This document shows positions 10,590 through 21,234 of a stretch of DNA of 62,500 nt, in pieces. This DNA comes from Mesostigma viride (lineage: Eukaryota > Streptophyta > Mesostigmatophyceae > Mesostigmatales > Mesostigmataceae). The DNA lies in contig RPFO01000084.1 of assembly GCA_009746045.1 (NCBI GenBank), forward strand, positions 492,348 through 554,847, given 5' to 3'. How positions within the stretch are numbered: position 1 is the stretch's first letter; each line of letters opens with the position of its first letter. The position numbers and the translations under genes were made by a program. The notes under the pieces were generated by a model. That model made no database searches. It was not told where the DNA came from and worked only from the letters and a program-made list of their open reading frames with translations.

Positions 10590-11923
10590 GTGGTACTTAA
10601 ATTAATTAATTAATTAATTATTAAACTCGTGCTCCCGTTGGGGAGTCACGGAGCACCGAAGTGCTTTTAATCCCTGTGTGTGCACAACAGGAGAAAGGGC
10701 AGAGACCCCCAGTCTCCTTCATGCCTAAGGCATGCCACAGCTGCATTCGGGCGCGCTAGCTAAACGGACACGCTAACGATCCGGGAGCCTGTGGGTGCAA
10801 TAAGACCCATGTGAGCGTATCATAACAAGGAGCGTGGGCAAGTAATCTGATCGAAGCCAGGACGTAGCATGATGGCTGTACAAGGACTAAGCTATGGCTG
10901 GTTGTGTACCGTGCGGACATTAGCGGTGCACGTGACTAGGTAAGGTGGCACAACTAGGCAAGCATTCTAAGCATGGCTGCCATGGCGGCATGCAGTGACT
11001 ACCATGGAAGTAAAGCTAGGGATACAAGCTATTCTAGCCCGCTGGGGGCGTCCACATCTTGTGGTTGATCATCAGGTCCCCGCCCCTCCAGTACACCTTG
11101 GGCTTCTGGGGGTCCTGCTTGTGGCGGAGGTATTCAGGCCACAGGTCACGTCGCTGCTGCTGCTGAGCGGGGGTCAGGGCGTCGTCCAGCGTCCAGGTGA
11201 GGTCGTGCAACCGCTTGCGACGAGAGAGGAACCGCTGCTTGTCCTCACGGGAGGGGAAGGTGAGCAGGACTGGTGGGGGAGCCGCCTTGTCCCGTGAGTG
11301 GGGAAGGCGGTGGCACCCACGCAGTTCTACCTCACCTACCAGGCCCATGATCGAGGGTAAGGAGCTGGTCCTTAAGCTCGTCGGCAAGGGAGGTTGACGT
11401 CTCACCTGGCTTCTGGGGGAAGCGACGCAGCACCACCCGGCAGTCACGGTGGGCGCGGTCGGTGGCCTCCCGTTGTTGAGCCTGGCGAAGGTCTTCAAGC
11501 TCCTGGAGCTTCGTAGCGATGGCGTCGGTGGTGGAGGCGGTCGCTGTCCGCAGCAGGTCCGCATAGGAGAGGGGCGGGAGGTCACCAGCATCCAGCCGGG
11601 GTGGCTGGGATGCGATGCATGGTGGCCGTCTGCTCAGCTATCTTTGGGACCTGTGAGGCAAGGGCCTGGGTGTGGGCGGTGATGGCTTCAAGCTTCTTCA
11701 TGAGCACGCCGCACTTGCCCTCCACCTGGTTAAGGCGAGAGACAAGTGCAGCGTGCGTCTCAGATGCCTGCGCCGCGGTGTGCAGCGTCGTGAACTGGGG
11801 CTGAAGCTTGTGGACGACCTTGGTCTCCACATTGGAGACCCGGGGCTCCACCGTGTTGAGCGTCGTGTACTTAAAGGTTGGCGTCATGGCCCGAAGCCCA
11901 TACCCCACTCGACTTATGCTCAC
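10590..11923 (-). mobile_element. ORF1-only 'half-LINE' retroelement (copy 1)
   Basis: Read on the minus strand: an ORF1-like coding region (about 11923 to 11034), then roughly 370 bp of 3' UTR, then a stem-loop tail (AGCACTTCGGTGCT, then CTCCCCAACGGGAG) and a (TTAA)n stretch at 10597-10625. The C-terminal frame (stop near 11034) contains LLTFPSREDKQRFLSRRKRL, TLDDALTPAQQQQRRD and VYWRGGDLMINHKMW, resembling the RRM/C-terminal part of LINE ORF1 proteins. An upstream frame (11923-11582) is helical and coiled-coil-like. A frame break near 11582-11400 separates them. No reverse transcriptase lies between ORF1 and the tail, and the copy at 61950-62500 has the same ORF1-to-tail arrangement. Confidence 0.75.
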
Positions 11924-11965
11924 GTAACGCTGTTACGTGTTAATTAGTTGATTATTTAATTAAGT
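11909..11965 (+). repeat. LINE B-type 3' tail with variant hairpin
   Basis: CACGTAACGCTGTTACGTG (11921-11939) followed by TTAATTAG and related AT repeats, matching the 3' end of LINE B on the plus strand. Both arms of the stem differ from the LINE B copy in a compensating way. The following 11966-12590 has no gene that I can see. Confidence 0.65.
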
Positions 11966-12592
11966 AATGGCCCAAAGCTGGCTATGATTCCCATGTCGCG
12001 GCATGCACATGCAGGCACGCAGTGCCCTCAAGGCAGATCTGCACCGAAGTGGCCCGGCATTGATTACTTAAGGGGAGGTGACACCCCTAAAGGGCACTTG
12101 TCTGGAAACCATACCTATGCATGTGCTAAAAATCCAATGATGATTGGGGACCATAAATATGATTTTTTAAAAAAATTCCAGCCACTTGGATGGGGTACTA
12201 GCCCCCACCATACACCGGTAATGCGCTAAAAATAGAAAAAGATGCTATTTTAGTCACATTTTTCCTAGGGCAGTGGGCAAACATATTGGGACCAAAGGCA
12301 CATATTTCCATATAGTTCCCTGACTTTTGAGAAAGTCTACCTAATTGAAACCAAGAAATAAGCATGGATGCACCAGTTATTAATTTTCCCGCAAAAAGGG
12401 TCCTTTTTTTCACCAAACAAGAATTAACAAATCATAAACACTTCCAAAATTGTCATACCACATATTTTCAAAGACTACGGTAGAGGTTGGGGGACATGCA
12501 ACCCCAAATTTTGAGGTCATTCTGACAGCCACAGCTCCAGTTATTAACGTTCATAGGTTGACACCTGGCAGCGCCGGACACTAGCCAAAAGC

Positions 12593-15500
12593 TCATTCAT
12601 CATCACTATAGGCGTCCCCAGGCTCGCAGTCTTGGCAGTACCACTCCCCCCTTGGCACGGTCTGGAGGGTGAGACCGGTGCACAGCATGTGGGCCCCCTG
12701 TGCACAGTCAGTGCCACCACAGATGAGGAAGGGGTTGTGAGTTGAGTGCGTGGGGCCACCGCAGAACATGCACAGTCTAGCATCAATATCCATGACATCC
12801 CGGGCATCCTCATCCCCTGCCCCCCCTTCCTCATGGTGCACCCCCTTGCTGTATGTGCAGCGGTCCTGCTTGCCCTCCTTCCAGTGCCTTTTCTTCTTCT
12901 CTAACTTCCTTTTCATCTTGCGCCGCTTCCAGTCATGCCATGCCCCTTGAGCTGCTGCTGCCACTCCCTCTTCACTTGGCCTGGATGGTCCCCAGCTGCG
13001 CCTCGACAGCGGGGGTCACTGTCACACCCAGTTCCCGTCTGCATCCTCTAGCCACCACTGTTTACCGTGCTGCACGTGCAGTATGCCCATGCACCGCGCA
13101 TGCACCTGGGTACAGCCGTGCCCCAAAACCGCCCTTCCCACCGGGGACAGCCCTGATCTGCTGGGAGTGCAGGAACTCATTCCTGTTGCTGCTGGCATCG
13201 TGGGTGCAGGCCTCCAGAATCTCCATCGTGGTGTACTTGGCCCAGACAGCCTTGACCAGCCCCAGCACATCCACCGTCACCCCCTGAGGCGTGCTCGCCG
13301 CGACGGGCAGCCACGTGGTTCCACCCCACCCGGGAGTTGTGTCCCCCACCACAGAGCCACACCACTGCTGCTCAACATGCGGCTGGCTTGGCCTCCACTT
13401 GCCGCACATAGTTAGGCCACCATGCTCACACTTGTCGTGCTTGTTAAAGTAGTGCAGCAGTGCGTTGGCTATTGCCCCCTTGAGGTGGACTGCCCCCATG
13501 TGCCCGTTCGCATGGATGCACGTGCGGAAGGAATAACACATGGAGTTCACTGTGGGGTCATCTAGCACCCCCCTGCCCAGGTGCTCCTTCTTGAGCTTGG
13601 TCAGTGCATTGTACAAACACCCCCCCAAGTGATTGATGTCTTCCTTCTTCTCGAGGGGATGAGCCCTGCCTCTGCGAGGAACTTGTCCTCTTTGACCCGT
13701 GCAAACCATCACTACTTAATACGGTTCATAGGAGACGCGAAATGAGTGAGAATGTTACCCGAGCTGTACCGAGGATTCGCACCGTCGATTCAACAATTGT
13801 TGGTTCGTTTTGCGCCATTTGGCGAGCATCGACTGGAGCCTGAACCTAGCGGGGGGAATCATGCGGGGGAATCTTGCGGGGGAATCTTGCGGGGATTAAT
13901 TCCGAACCTGACTTTAGCGAAGTCCTACTACATTTTGATTGGTTACACGGTACTACATTTTCGTCACTGAAAATTTTCTCTAGTCGCGTTTGTGGATCGT
14001 GCGTTCCGCTGAAATTTTCGTGTTCAGTGACCAGATCACAATTTGATCCGGGCGCAAAATGATTGGCTTTACGGTACGAACCAAAAACGAAATTTTAGTA
14101 TCTTAGCTCCGCAGCGCTTGCTGAATTTGCCCCGGAAGCCCGGGGGCACTTTCCCCGCTGAAAAAGGTGTCCGCGGAAGCGTATTGTAGTGCATGCAGGT
14201 GGTGTCACCATCGCTAACCACCTCAGCAGCGTACAGGCGTTGGGCCATTGGCTTTGGCAGCACCTCCTTCTTCCCTCCTGCCCTCTCCTCCCCTGCTGCC
14301 CCCTACTCCCCTGCTGCCCCCTCCTCCGGCCCCGTGCACCACCTGCCCCGTGCTGATGCCCGCAACCGTGGATGCCAGGTCACGCAGCATGCAAGAAGAC
14401 AGCCCCCTCCCCTTCCATGCTTCTAGTAACTGCTGCCTAGCTGTGTGGTTGAGATAGCACACATGGGGCCCGGGCTCCTTGCCTGCCTTGCTAGCCACCT
14501 CGCAGGCCTTACACCACTTGCCAGATCGAGACATGGTGCCCCACGCACAGCCCAGTGCCATCGTGAATTACCGACTGCTGGCCAATTAAAGGGGGATGCA
14601 AAACCCCGGTAGAACCATGACCCATCCAGCGTCAGGCGGCAGCCCGGCCTCCCCTCCCGCATCTACGCCAAAGCGCTTGTGCTCCTGCTCCCATGGCAGC
14701 CCGCATGCCGTCTCCCTGTTATCCATTAGCTGATCGTGCAGGTGCTCCTTGACAATAGACGTGGCAGCTGCGACATCCTTGCGCCACGTGATAGTGCCCA
14801 GTCGTGCACCTCAGCCCTAGGAGCTTGGCTAGACGCACAAGCGTGGGCTGCATGGCTGATACCAAACAACACCCCGGCCAGCGACTGCCATGAGGCTGTT
14901 GAGCAATTGTTGCGATCCACACCCGGCCGCAGGTCAGAGTTGGGTGACAGGATGTCTTTGGTACACCACCATGGCCTGCCATCCACCCCCGTGCAGCTGC
15001 TATTAGTGCACCACAGCACCACAGAAGATGGGCTGCCACGATCAGACCCTGCGTGCAGCTCTGGTTCTCCTATCTTGACAGACTGTGCACATCTTGCATG
15101 ACGGGCATGCCATGGCACCAAGAATGGCCTCAAGATTGTGGGCATCTACCAGCAAACGAGGCATCTCAAATGGCTGGCCACGAGTAGGGGCAAGCGCAGT
15201 CTGACGCGAGGTGTATACCTTCATGTGATTTCCTCGAAGGTCGATCTTCTTGGGCGATGGTCCATACAGCTCGATCCGGTGCCTTCCTCTTGCGCCCATG
15301 CAGTGCTCGACGGAGTTGAATGCACACCACCCTCGCTGCCAGGGGTCGATCCCGTTGGATGCTGGTGTTGCTGGGCTGCATGACGCTTGTTGATGCCCTG
15401 CTTTTCTTTTTTTTATTCGACTGTGTGCGCCGCCGACCTGGCCCTTTCTCTTTTGTTGAGCCGCGAGGGCGCCCCCTGCCCCTGCTCGGTTGCGGCGTTG

Positions 15501-15598
15501 CTAGCTGCTGCCTGAAAATCATCGCCTAGCCACGCAGCGGCTACCTCCGCAACCCGCCGCCTCTGCTGCGCCCTTGAATTCCTCTTTGCCCTGGCCAT
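12593..15598 (-). pseudogene. Mutator-like transposase with PHD-like C-terminal finger (frame-broken, split by a MITE)
   Basis: Read on the minus strand from ATG at 15598: a basic Lys/Arg-rich N-terminus, LLVDAHNLEAILGAMACPSC with a Cys-ribbon (15170-15042), LAKLLGLRCTTGHYH (about 14830), DGSWFYRGFAS (about 14605), GKWCKACEVASKAG with PHVCYLNH (14530-14450), and AAEVVSDGDTT just before a 482-bp MITE (13710-14191). After the MITE: EKKEDINHLGGCLYNALTKL, DPTVNSMCYSFRTCIH, THDASSNRNEFLHS, then a Cys/His array (CMFCGG, CGGTDC, H-x2-C, WYCQDC) ending at TGA 12593. This order resembles the Mutator-like transposase domain known from many metazoan and algal elements (recalled pattern; the DGSW, DGD and NE-x-LHS elements support it). 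The frame changes several times, at least one in-frame stop occurs, and the MITE breaks it, so this copy is dead. The PHD reading of the C-terminus rests on Cys/His spacing only. Confidence 0.72.
13710..14191. mobile_element. CACTA-like MITE, copy 1 (inside the transposase pseudogene)
   Basis: A 482-bp non-coding element starting CACTACTTAATACGG and ending CGTATTGTAGTG, so its ends are short inverted repeats of CACTACAATACG. It is flanked by the direct trinucleotide CAT at 13707-13709 and 14192-14194. CACTA ends with a 3-bp target duplication fit the CACTA (En/Spm) superfamily. It interrupts the transposase frame between DGDTT and RFARVKED. An inverted homologous copy lies at 15694-16178. Confidence 0.85.
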
Positions 15599-15693
15599 TT
15601 CTACTGTTTGCGGGAGTCGTGATATATTGCACGAAAAAACCAGTTATCTATCTGACGTGGGTATGAAGCCCACATACGCGGAATCTGGTAAAC
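14192..15693. other. Segment between the two inverted MITE copies
   Basis: Holds the N-terminal two-thirds of the transposase pseudogene (minus strand) and about 95 bp upstream of its start codon. The two MITEs thus form 480-bp inverted repeats around 1.5 kb of transposase DNA. Confidence 0.8.
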
Positions 15694-16178
15694 CACTACA
15701 ATACGCTTCCGCGGACACCTTTTTCAGCGGGGAAAGTGCCCCCGGGCTTCCGGGGCAAATTCAGCAAGCGCTGCGGAAGTTAGATACTAAAATTTCGTTT
15801 TTGGTTCGTACCGTACAGCCAATCATTTTGCGCCCGGATCAAATTGTGATCTGGGCATGCACTGAACACGAAAATTTCAGCGGAACGCACGAAACACCAA
15901 CGCAACTACAGAAAATTTTCAGTGACGAAACTGTAGTACCGTATACCCAAGCAAAATGTAGTAGGACTTCGCTAAATTCACGTTCGGAATTTTCCCCCGC
16001 AAGATTCCGCCGCAAGATTCCCCCGCATGATTCCCCCCGCTAGGTTCAGGCTCCAGTCGATGCTCGCCAAATGGCGCAAAAAAAGAAACATATGTTAAAA
16101 TCAACGGTGCGAATCCTCGTTACCGCTCGGGTAACATTCTCACTTGATTTCGCATCTCCTAAGAACCGTATTGTAGTG
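15694..16178. mobile_element. CACTA-like MITE, copy 2 (inverted)
   Basis: A 485-bp element, inverted relative to 13710-14191 and similar to it over its whole length, starting CACTACAATACGC and ending CCGTATTGTAGTG. Unlike copy 1 it has no matching trinucleotide flanks (AAC on the left, GAT on the right), so it may have been moved by recombination or lost its duplication. It lies about 100 bp upstream of the transposase ATG. Confidence 0.85.
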
Positions 16179-16494
16179 GATCGCGAATAATGTCGTAAAT
16201 TTCTTTTGGCAGCTCTTTGGCACTCCCGTCTGGCTCGACCCGCAGCAAACCAGCGATACGCTGCGTTTCTAAACTTATTGTTCGAGTCCGTGACCTTGAT
16301 CCTGGGGAGGGGTGTGATTTCTGCCGGCCGAGCCAGTTGAATGCCCTTCACCGCTGGCTAGCACGCCGGCGATGGAGACGGGATTTTTGTTGTTTGGGGA
16401 ACCGATTGTGGGAGGCTGAGCCCGCAGCCGCCACTGATTGCTATTGAACCCTTGCAGCTGGCCAGGCCGCAAGGAGCTCAGCGGATCGGCGCTA

Positions 16495-16590
16495 ACCGAT
16501 AAGGCATGCTCGTGCCTCTAACCCGAGACTACCCGTAGGCTACCCGATAGTGCATGCTCGAGCCTCTAACCCGAGACTACCGCCACTCAG
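16495..16590. repeat. Direct repeat of about 45 bp
   Basis: GCCTCTAACCCGAGACTACC occurs twice, each time preceded by a GCATGCTCG(T/A)-type block. The surrounding 16180-17090 shows no gene; a perfect palindrome GAATTTTTTG-CCGC-CAAAAAATTC lies near 16973-16996. Confidence 0.65.
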
Positions 16591-17029
16591 CAGATCTGTG
16601 CTACCGAGGGCGACGGTTCTCTGACCGTCCCGGCGCGCACTGGCTTCCGTACCTTGCTTAGGCATGCACCGACTAGCATCTAGACACCAATCTTGGATGC
16701 CCACCTGACTAGGCGCCCAGGCCGGCGACTACCGGCCAGCGGATAGATGCCCCTCGGGAGCACAACTGAGCCGAGAATAATTAGCTTTTCCCGCGTCGAC
16801 ACGATTTGTTCGAGCTCGAATGTACCATACCCATTTTCCTCTTTCCATGGAAGCTAAAATGGCCTGAACAGCCGCGTCTTCTAGAGCCTGATCGTCAATC
16901 ACCGCCGCGCCATCGCACCTTCGTCTCGCACAATTTTTCCGTGCACGTGAAATTTTAGCTTCGGTTCCGGCGCGAATTTTTTGCCGCCAAAAAATTCGGG
17001 GGTGTCACGTCCCCTTAGTCACGTAGACT

Positions 17030-17370
17030 GCATAACTTGCATTGGTACCAATAAAGGAACCTTCAACCCCTATACACAATGAGGAGGGAGGGCGCCCTAG
17101 CTTCTCTCACTAGCTGCCCTACTAAGTGGGCGCTGCTGCAGGCCAATGATGAGGCCATAGAGCGCTCTCTCCGCATTCATATGGTGCGGGCGCAACTGTA
17201 TAAGCCTGTGCATTTGGGTTAACTTCTGCGTAGCAAAAGCGTGGCGCGGATGCAGTAAGGCTGCCCCGTGGTCCAGAGCCCACAGATAGGCTTGGAACGC
17301 ATGCATTTAGAGGCGCAGGATTGGGAGTATAAAGGCCTCTCCCGGAGCCTGAGGGTTTCTGGCGGCATAG
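17030..17370 (-). repeat. Dispersed repeat with conserved peptide (retroelement fragment)
   Basis: The minus strand encodes QAYLWALDHGAALLHP and a following helix. A homologous segment on the plus strand at 27370-27500 encodes QAYLWPLDHGAALLHP, so the peptide is conserved between copies and was probably part of a retroelement protein. The left part (AATAAAGGAACCTTCAACCCC) also recurs near 37518. Confidence 0.55.
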
Positions 17371-17685
17371 TAATTTAACCCAGGGGTCATGCACCCACAA
17401 ACCCATAAAGGCATATCCATAGGCATATCGAAAAAGCGGAAAAGTTATTACAGCATACACTTAGTTATTACAGCAGGCTCGAGCTACCATGGTCTAGATT
17501 CTGCCGATTTCTGGCCTGCGCTAGTTGTCTCCTTGATATATAGGCATATACATAGGCATATATCTAGCATAAAATATATAATTACTTACATCAGAGTGAA
17601 CTCCGTGAAGGCACCCAATTGAATATAAACAAGGCCAACGCTAACCAGAGATACCACTACAAACTATTAAAAAAAACTACAGCCG

Positions 17686-18010
17686 GCATTAATTAATTAA
17701 AATTAATTAAACTCGTGCTCCCGTTGGGGAAGTCACGGAGCACCGAAGTGCTTTTAATCCCTGTATGTGCACAATTAACAGGAAGAAAGGGCAGCAGCTG
17801 AGACCCCCTTTCTCCTTCATGCCAGAGCCTGGCATGCCACAGCAGCAATCGGACACGATAGACGATCCGGCAAGGTCTGTGGGTGCAATAAGACCCGCGT
17901 GAGCATATCATAACAGGGATCGAGCGTGGGCAAGTAAGCGAAGCATAGCCAGGACGCAGCATGGCTGGTTGTACAAGGGCTAAGCTAAGGCTATGGCTGG
18001 TTAGATAAGG
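17686..18010 (-). mobile_element. Half-LINE 3' fragment (copy 2, 5'-truncated)
   Basis: A TTAATTAA-rich tail at 17686-17712, then the shared stem-loop (GTGCTCCCGTTGGGGAAGTC, minus-strand element) and about 250 bp of the same 3' UTR seen at 10597 and 61955. It stops abruptly where plus-strand reverse transcriptase sequence begins at about 18012. Between 17370 and 17686 only AT-rich and dispersed-repeat DNA is seen. Confidence 0.8.
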
Positions 18011-18011
18011 C

Positions 18012-19520
18012 TAGGCCTGACGCCTGCGGACCTCCCTGCGCTGCCCACGCCGCCTGCCGCTGAGCAGGCCTACACGTACCCGGCCCTGACGGAACCCCTG
18101 GCCGACCCCAACGAGCTACCGCCCGTTCACCGAGCTCGAGCTGAGCACCGCCACCAATTAAGCAACTCCGCTTCTACGCCGCCGTTGGACCTGACCAGCT
18201 ACCCGCCCCGGTGATTAAGCTGACGGCGCTCAGGGGGTTCCTGCTTGACGTCTGCAACCGGATCCTGCTTGCCGACGCGCCGCCGATTCCTGAGTGGCAG
18301 CACAGCTACCGTATTATGATGTACAAAAACAAAGGTTCCCCTGACGACCCCGCCAACTACCGAGGAGTCTGCATCCAGAGCGCCGCACTCAAGTTGTTCA
18401 TGCGCATGATCCTCAACCGCCTTCGTTCTGCTCTCGACCGTCACATAGCCGGGAAAGTCAAATGGGCTTTCGTCCTGGGCGCAAGACCGTCATGGCCATC
18501 TTCGTCGCGCGTCGCCTCTTCGAGGAAATCGCTCTCCTGCAACCTGGTGCCGTTTCCAGCCATCCTCAGATCTTCGTCGACTTCATCAAGGCTTTTGTTT
18601 CTGTCCTCTGGGACGCTTTATGGGCTGTACTTGCTCGCGCTCGCGTCCCCACCCCCCTGATTACCGTCATCCGCACGCTGTATATGAGGGGTCGACCACT
18701 TCGGTGCGCAGTCAACACGGCTTTACCCCGGCCGCCATGCCCACTGCAGACCGGCATCTGGCAGGGTTGCGCGTCCCATCACCGCACCTGTTTATCATTG
18801 TAGTGGATTATGTTATGCGCCAGGCACGTGCTTGCCTTGCTAGCATTGCAGGCCGTGCCCCTGGCCTAGCGATCACGAACAAGCTTGGGGAAGGGGGGCC
18901 GACTAACAAGCAGAATTTACTAGCTGACCTCATTTATGCCGACGACATCACGCTCATCGAGAAGGTGGAGTCTGCCCAACTTTGGCTGGACGGCCTGGCG
19001 TTCGAGGCTCGGGCGGTTGGTCTGTTCTATACCTAGAAATCAGCCCCAAAACGGAGGCCCTGGCCCTCGGCATGGCAGGGCCCCCACCCCCACTCCTCCA
19101 CTTAGATGACACCGAGGTCAAATACCCTACTTCAGGCCGCTTCAAGCTGCTCGGCAGTTGGCTTCCCGACTGCGAGGACGACCTGACGACACGGATGGGC
19201 ATGGCGTGGGCGCAACTCCATGACCACTGCCGCTGGCCTGGAGCAACCCTGCCCTACCCCGGATCGTCAAGCGTGACCTCTTCAAGGTCGTCATTCTGAC
19301 GATCCTGACCTATAGGGCGCCGAGACCTGGACACTGACGCAGGAGCTGGAGCAACGACTCGATGGCAACGTCACCAAGATGCTGCGCAAGGCCCTTAACA
19401 TCCCCTTTGGGTTCCACATTAGTATGTAATGAGGATTTGTACGCTGATTGGCCCTATGTTTCCCACATTCTTAGGCACAGGCGCCTACTAGGCCAGCTGG
19501 GCCTAGCCGGGCACCTGAAA
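18012..19520 (+). pseudogene. LINE B-type reverse transcriptase fragment 1 (broken)
   Basis: Homologous to the C-terminal half of LINE B ORF2 (21587-25219, minus strand). Recognisable pieces: YKNKGSPDDPANYRGVCIQ, MGFRPGRKTVMAIFVARRLF, VDFIKAFVSVLWDALW (the conserved KAFD has become KAFV), LLADLIYADDITLIEK (YADD retained) and a broken tail ending near a GHL motif. Several frame changes and small insertions split it. Both ends are truncated. Confidence 0.85.
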
Positions 19521-19639
19521 GGCGAATGGGGGGGCCATGGGAAGAGCACGAAGGTACGCCGAGCCCACACTCCGCAATGAAAGCGAGAACAGCCACGCAC
19601 GTCCCTGGGCGTTGAGGTCCGCGAAAAGAGTCAGGATAT

Positions 19640-21215
19640 GTATGCCGCCCTGGATGCATGCCGCCCTCAGGATATACCGTCACCTTGCTTGGGCCGGGAG
19701 AGCCAAATGGGCTTTCGCCCTGGGCGCAACACCGTCATGGCCATAGATCTTCGTCGCACGCCGTCTCTTCGAGGAAATCGCGCTCCTAGCTGCTACCAGG
19801 TGAGTCAGTTCCCGCCATCCTGCATGATCTTCGTCGACTTCATCAAGGCTCTTGATTCTGTCCTCTGGGCTGCTGTATATATGGGTTGCCCTTGCTTGCG
19901 CTCGCGTCCCCACTCCCCTGCTTACTGTCATCCGCACGCTGTATGAGGGGTCGACCACCTCGGTGCGCGGCTCAACACGGCTTTACCCCGCGGCCATGTC
20001 CGCTGCAAACTCACTGGCCGGTCTGGTAGGGTTAATTGCGTCGATCCTGTCACCGTACCTGTTTATTATTGTCATTAATTAATTAATTAATTAATAGACA
20101 CGTGACTGCGTCGCGTGAGCATAAGTCCTCAGTGGGAGGGGAACATGGGATGGAATGGATGGTATAAGCTATCTAGGTCCTAGTTACAGGGGTGTGGGCA
20201 CCGCGGCCCGAATCGCTATGAATGCCATACTTGGTCACAAGCGGAGCCCCCACAGGCTTGGGGGTGGTCTCCTTCATCACTACTTGCCATCTATCCTTGC
20301 GCACCATCTGCATGCCTCCATATTACAGACAAACCAGGAGGCTGCCCGGGGGTGAGCCCGTCACGTCTAGTGTAGCACATGTCCATGCCGAGTCTATTAT
20401 CACGAAAAGTCCACATTATTGTCATATAGTGGATTATGCTATGCGCCTGGCACATGCCCTCTTTGCTCTGCTGGCTGGCCGCACACCTGGCCTTGATCAA
20501 GATTTAGAATGAGCCCGGGAAAGGAGGGCCGGCCAACCAGCACAATTTACTCTCTCACCTCATTAATTATGCCGCGACGACATCACGCTCATTGCATGAG
20601 AAGGGCTCCGGAGTCTGCCCAACTATAAGTTGGCTGGACTGCCTCAGTGGCGCTTGAGGCTCGTGCTGTTGGTCTAGACATCAGCCCCAAAGCAGAGGCC
20701 CTGGCCGCCGGGCACCCGCCCCCACTTTGCCTCTTACATACATAGTAGACGACACTGAGGTCAATTAACCTACTTCCGGCCGCTTCAAGTTGCTATAGGA
20801 AGTTGGCTAGCTTCCGCGACTGCGCGGGGACGACATGCATGACGACCCGGATAGGCATGGCGTGGGCGCAACTCCATCACCACCGGCGCCGCTGGTGGAG
20901 CAACCCTGCCCTAGGTACCCCGGATCGTCAAGCGCGACCTCTTCAAGGTCGGCATTCCCTAAGCTACAGCGCCGAGTCTGACATGGACGTGCTGACGCAG
21001 GCCAGCTCAGGGAGAAACGACTCGACGGCAACGTCGCCAACATGCTGCGCAACGCCCCTTTGGTTTGCACATTAGCAAATTATGAGGATTTGTACGCTGA
21101 CTTACCATATGTTTCCCACATTCCTATGCACAGGCGCCTGGGCCTAGCCGGACACCTGGCCCGCACAGACCAGGTAGACACATCAGATATAGACTAGCTG
21201 GCACTAAGCCGCACA
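19640..21215 (+). pseudogene. LINE B-type reverse transcriptase fragment 2 (broken, carries an insertion)
   Basis: A second, more decayed copy: MGFRPGRNTVMAI at about 19706, IFVDFIKALDSV at 19830, then FIIV near 20070, where a 339-bp retroelement insertion interrupts it. It resumes with VDYAMRLAHALFALLAGRTP at 20430 and DDITLI at 20580, and runs to GLAGHLARTDQVDTS near 21186. Many frameshifts and short insertions make it non-functional. Confidence 0.82.
20076..20414 (-). mobile_element. 5'-truncated LINE B insertion with 11-bp target duplication
   Basis: A 339-bp copy of the 3' end of LINE B (minus strand), with (TTAA)n tail at its left edge and hairpin CACGTGACTGCGTCGCGTG at 20099-20117. 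It is bounded by ATTATTGTCAT at 20065-20075 and again at 20415-20425. The host reads continuously (FIIV then VDY) once the insert and one repeat are ignored. Confidence 0.9.
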
Positions 21216-21234
21216 GCCCGAGCGTTTTGTCCTC

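Noticed and set aside
17686-18010. Palindromic TTAATTAA tracts as replication origins
   Set aside because: They occur only at retroelement 3' ends next to the family hairpin, so they are element tails.
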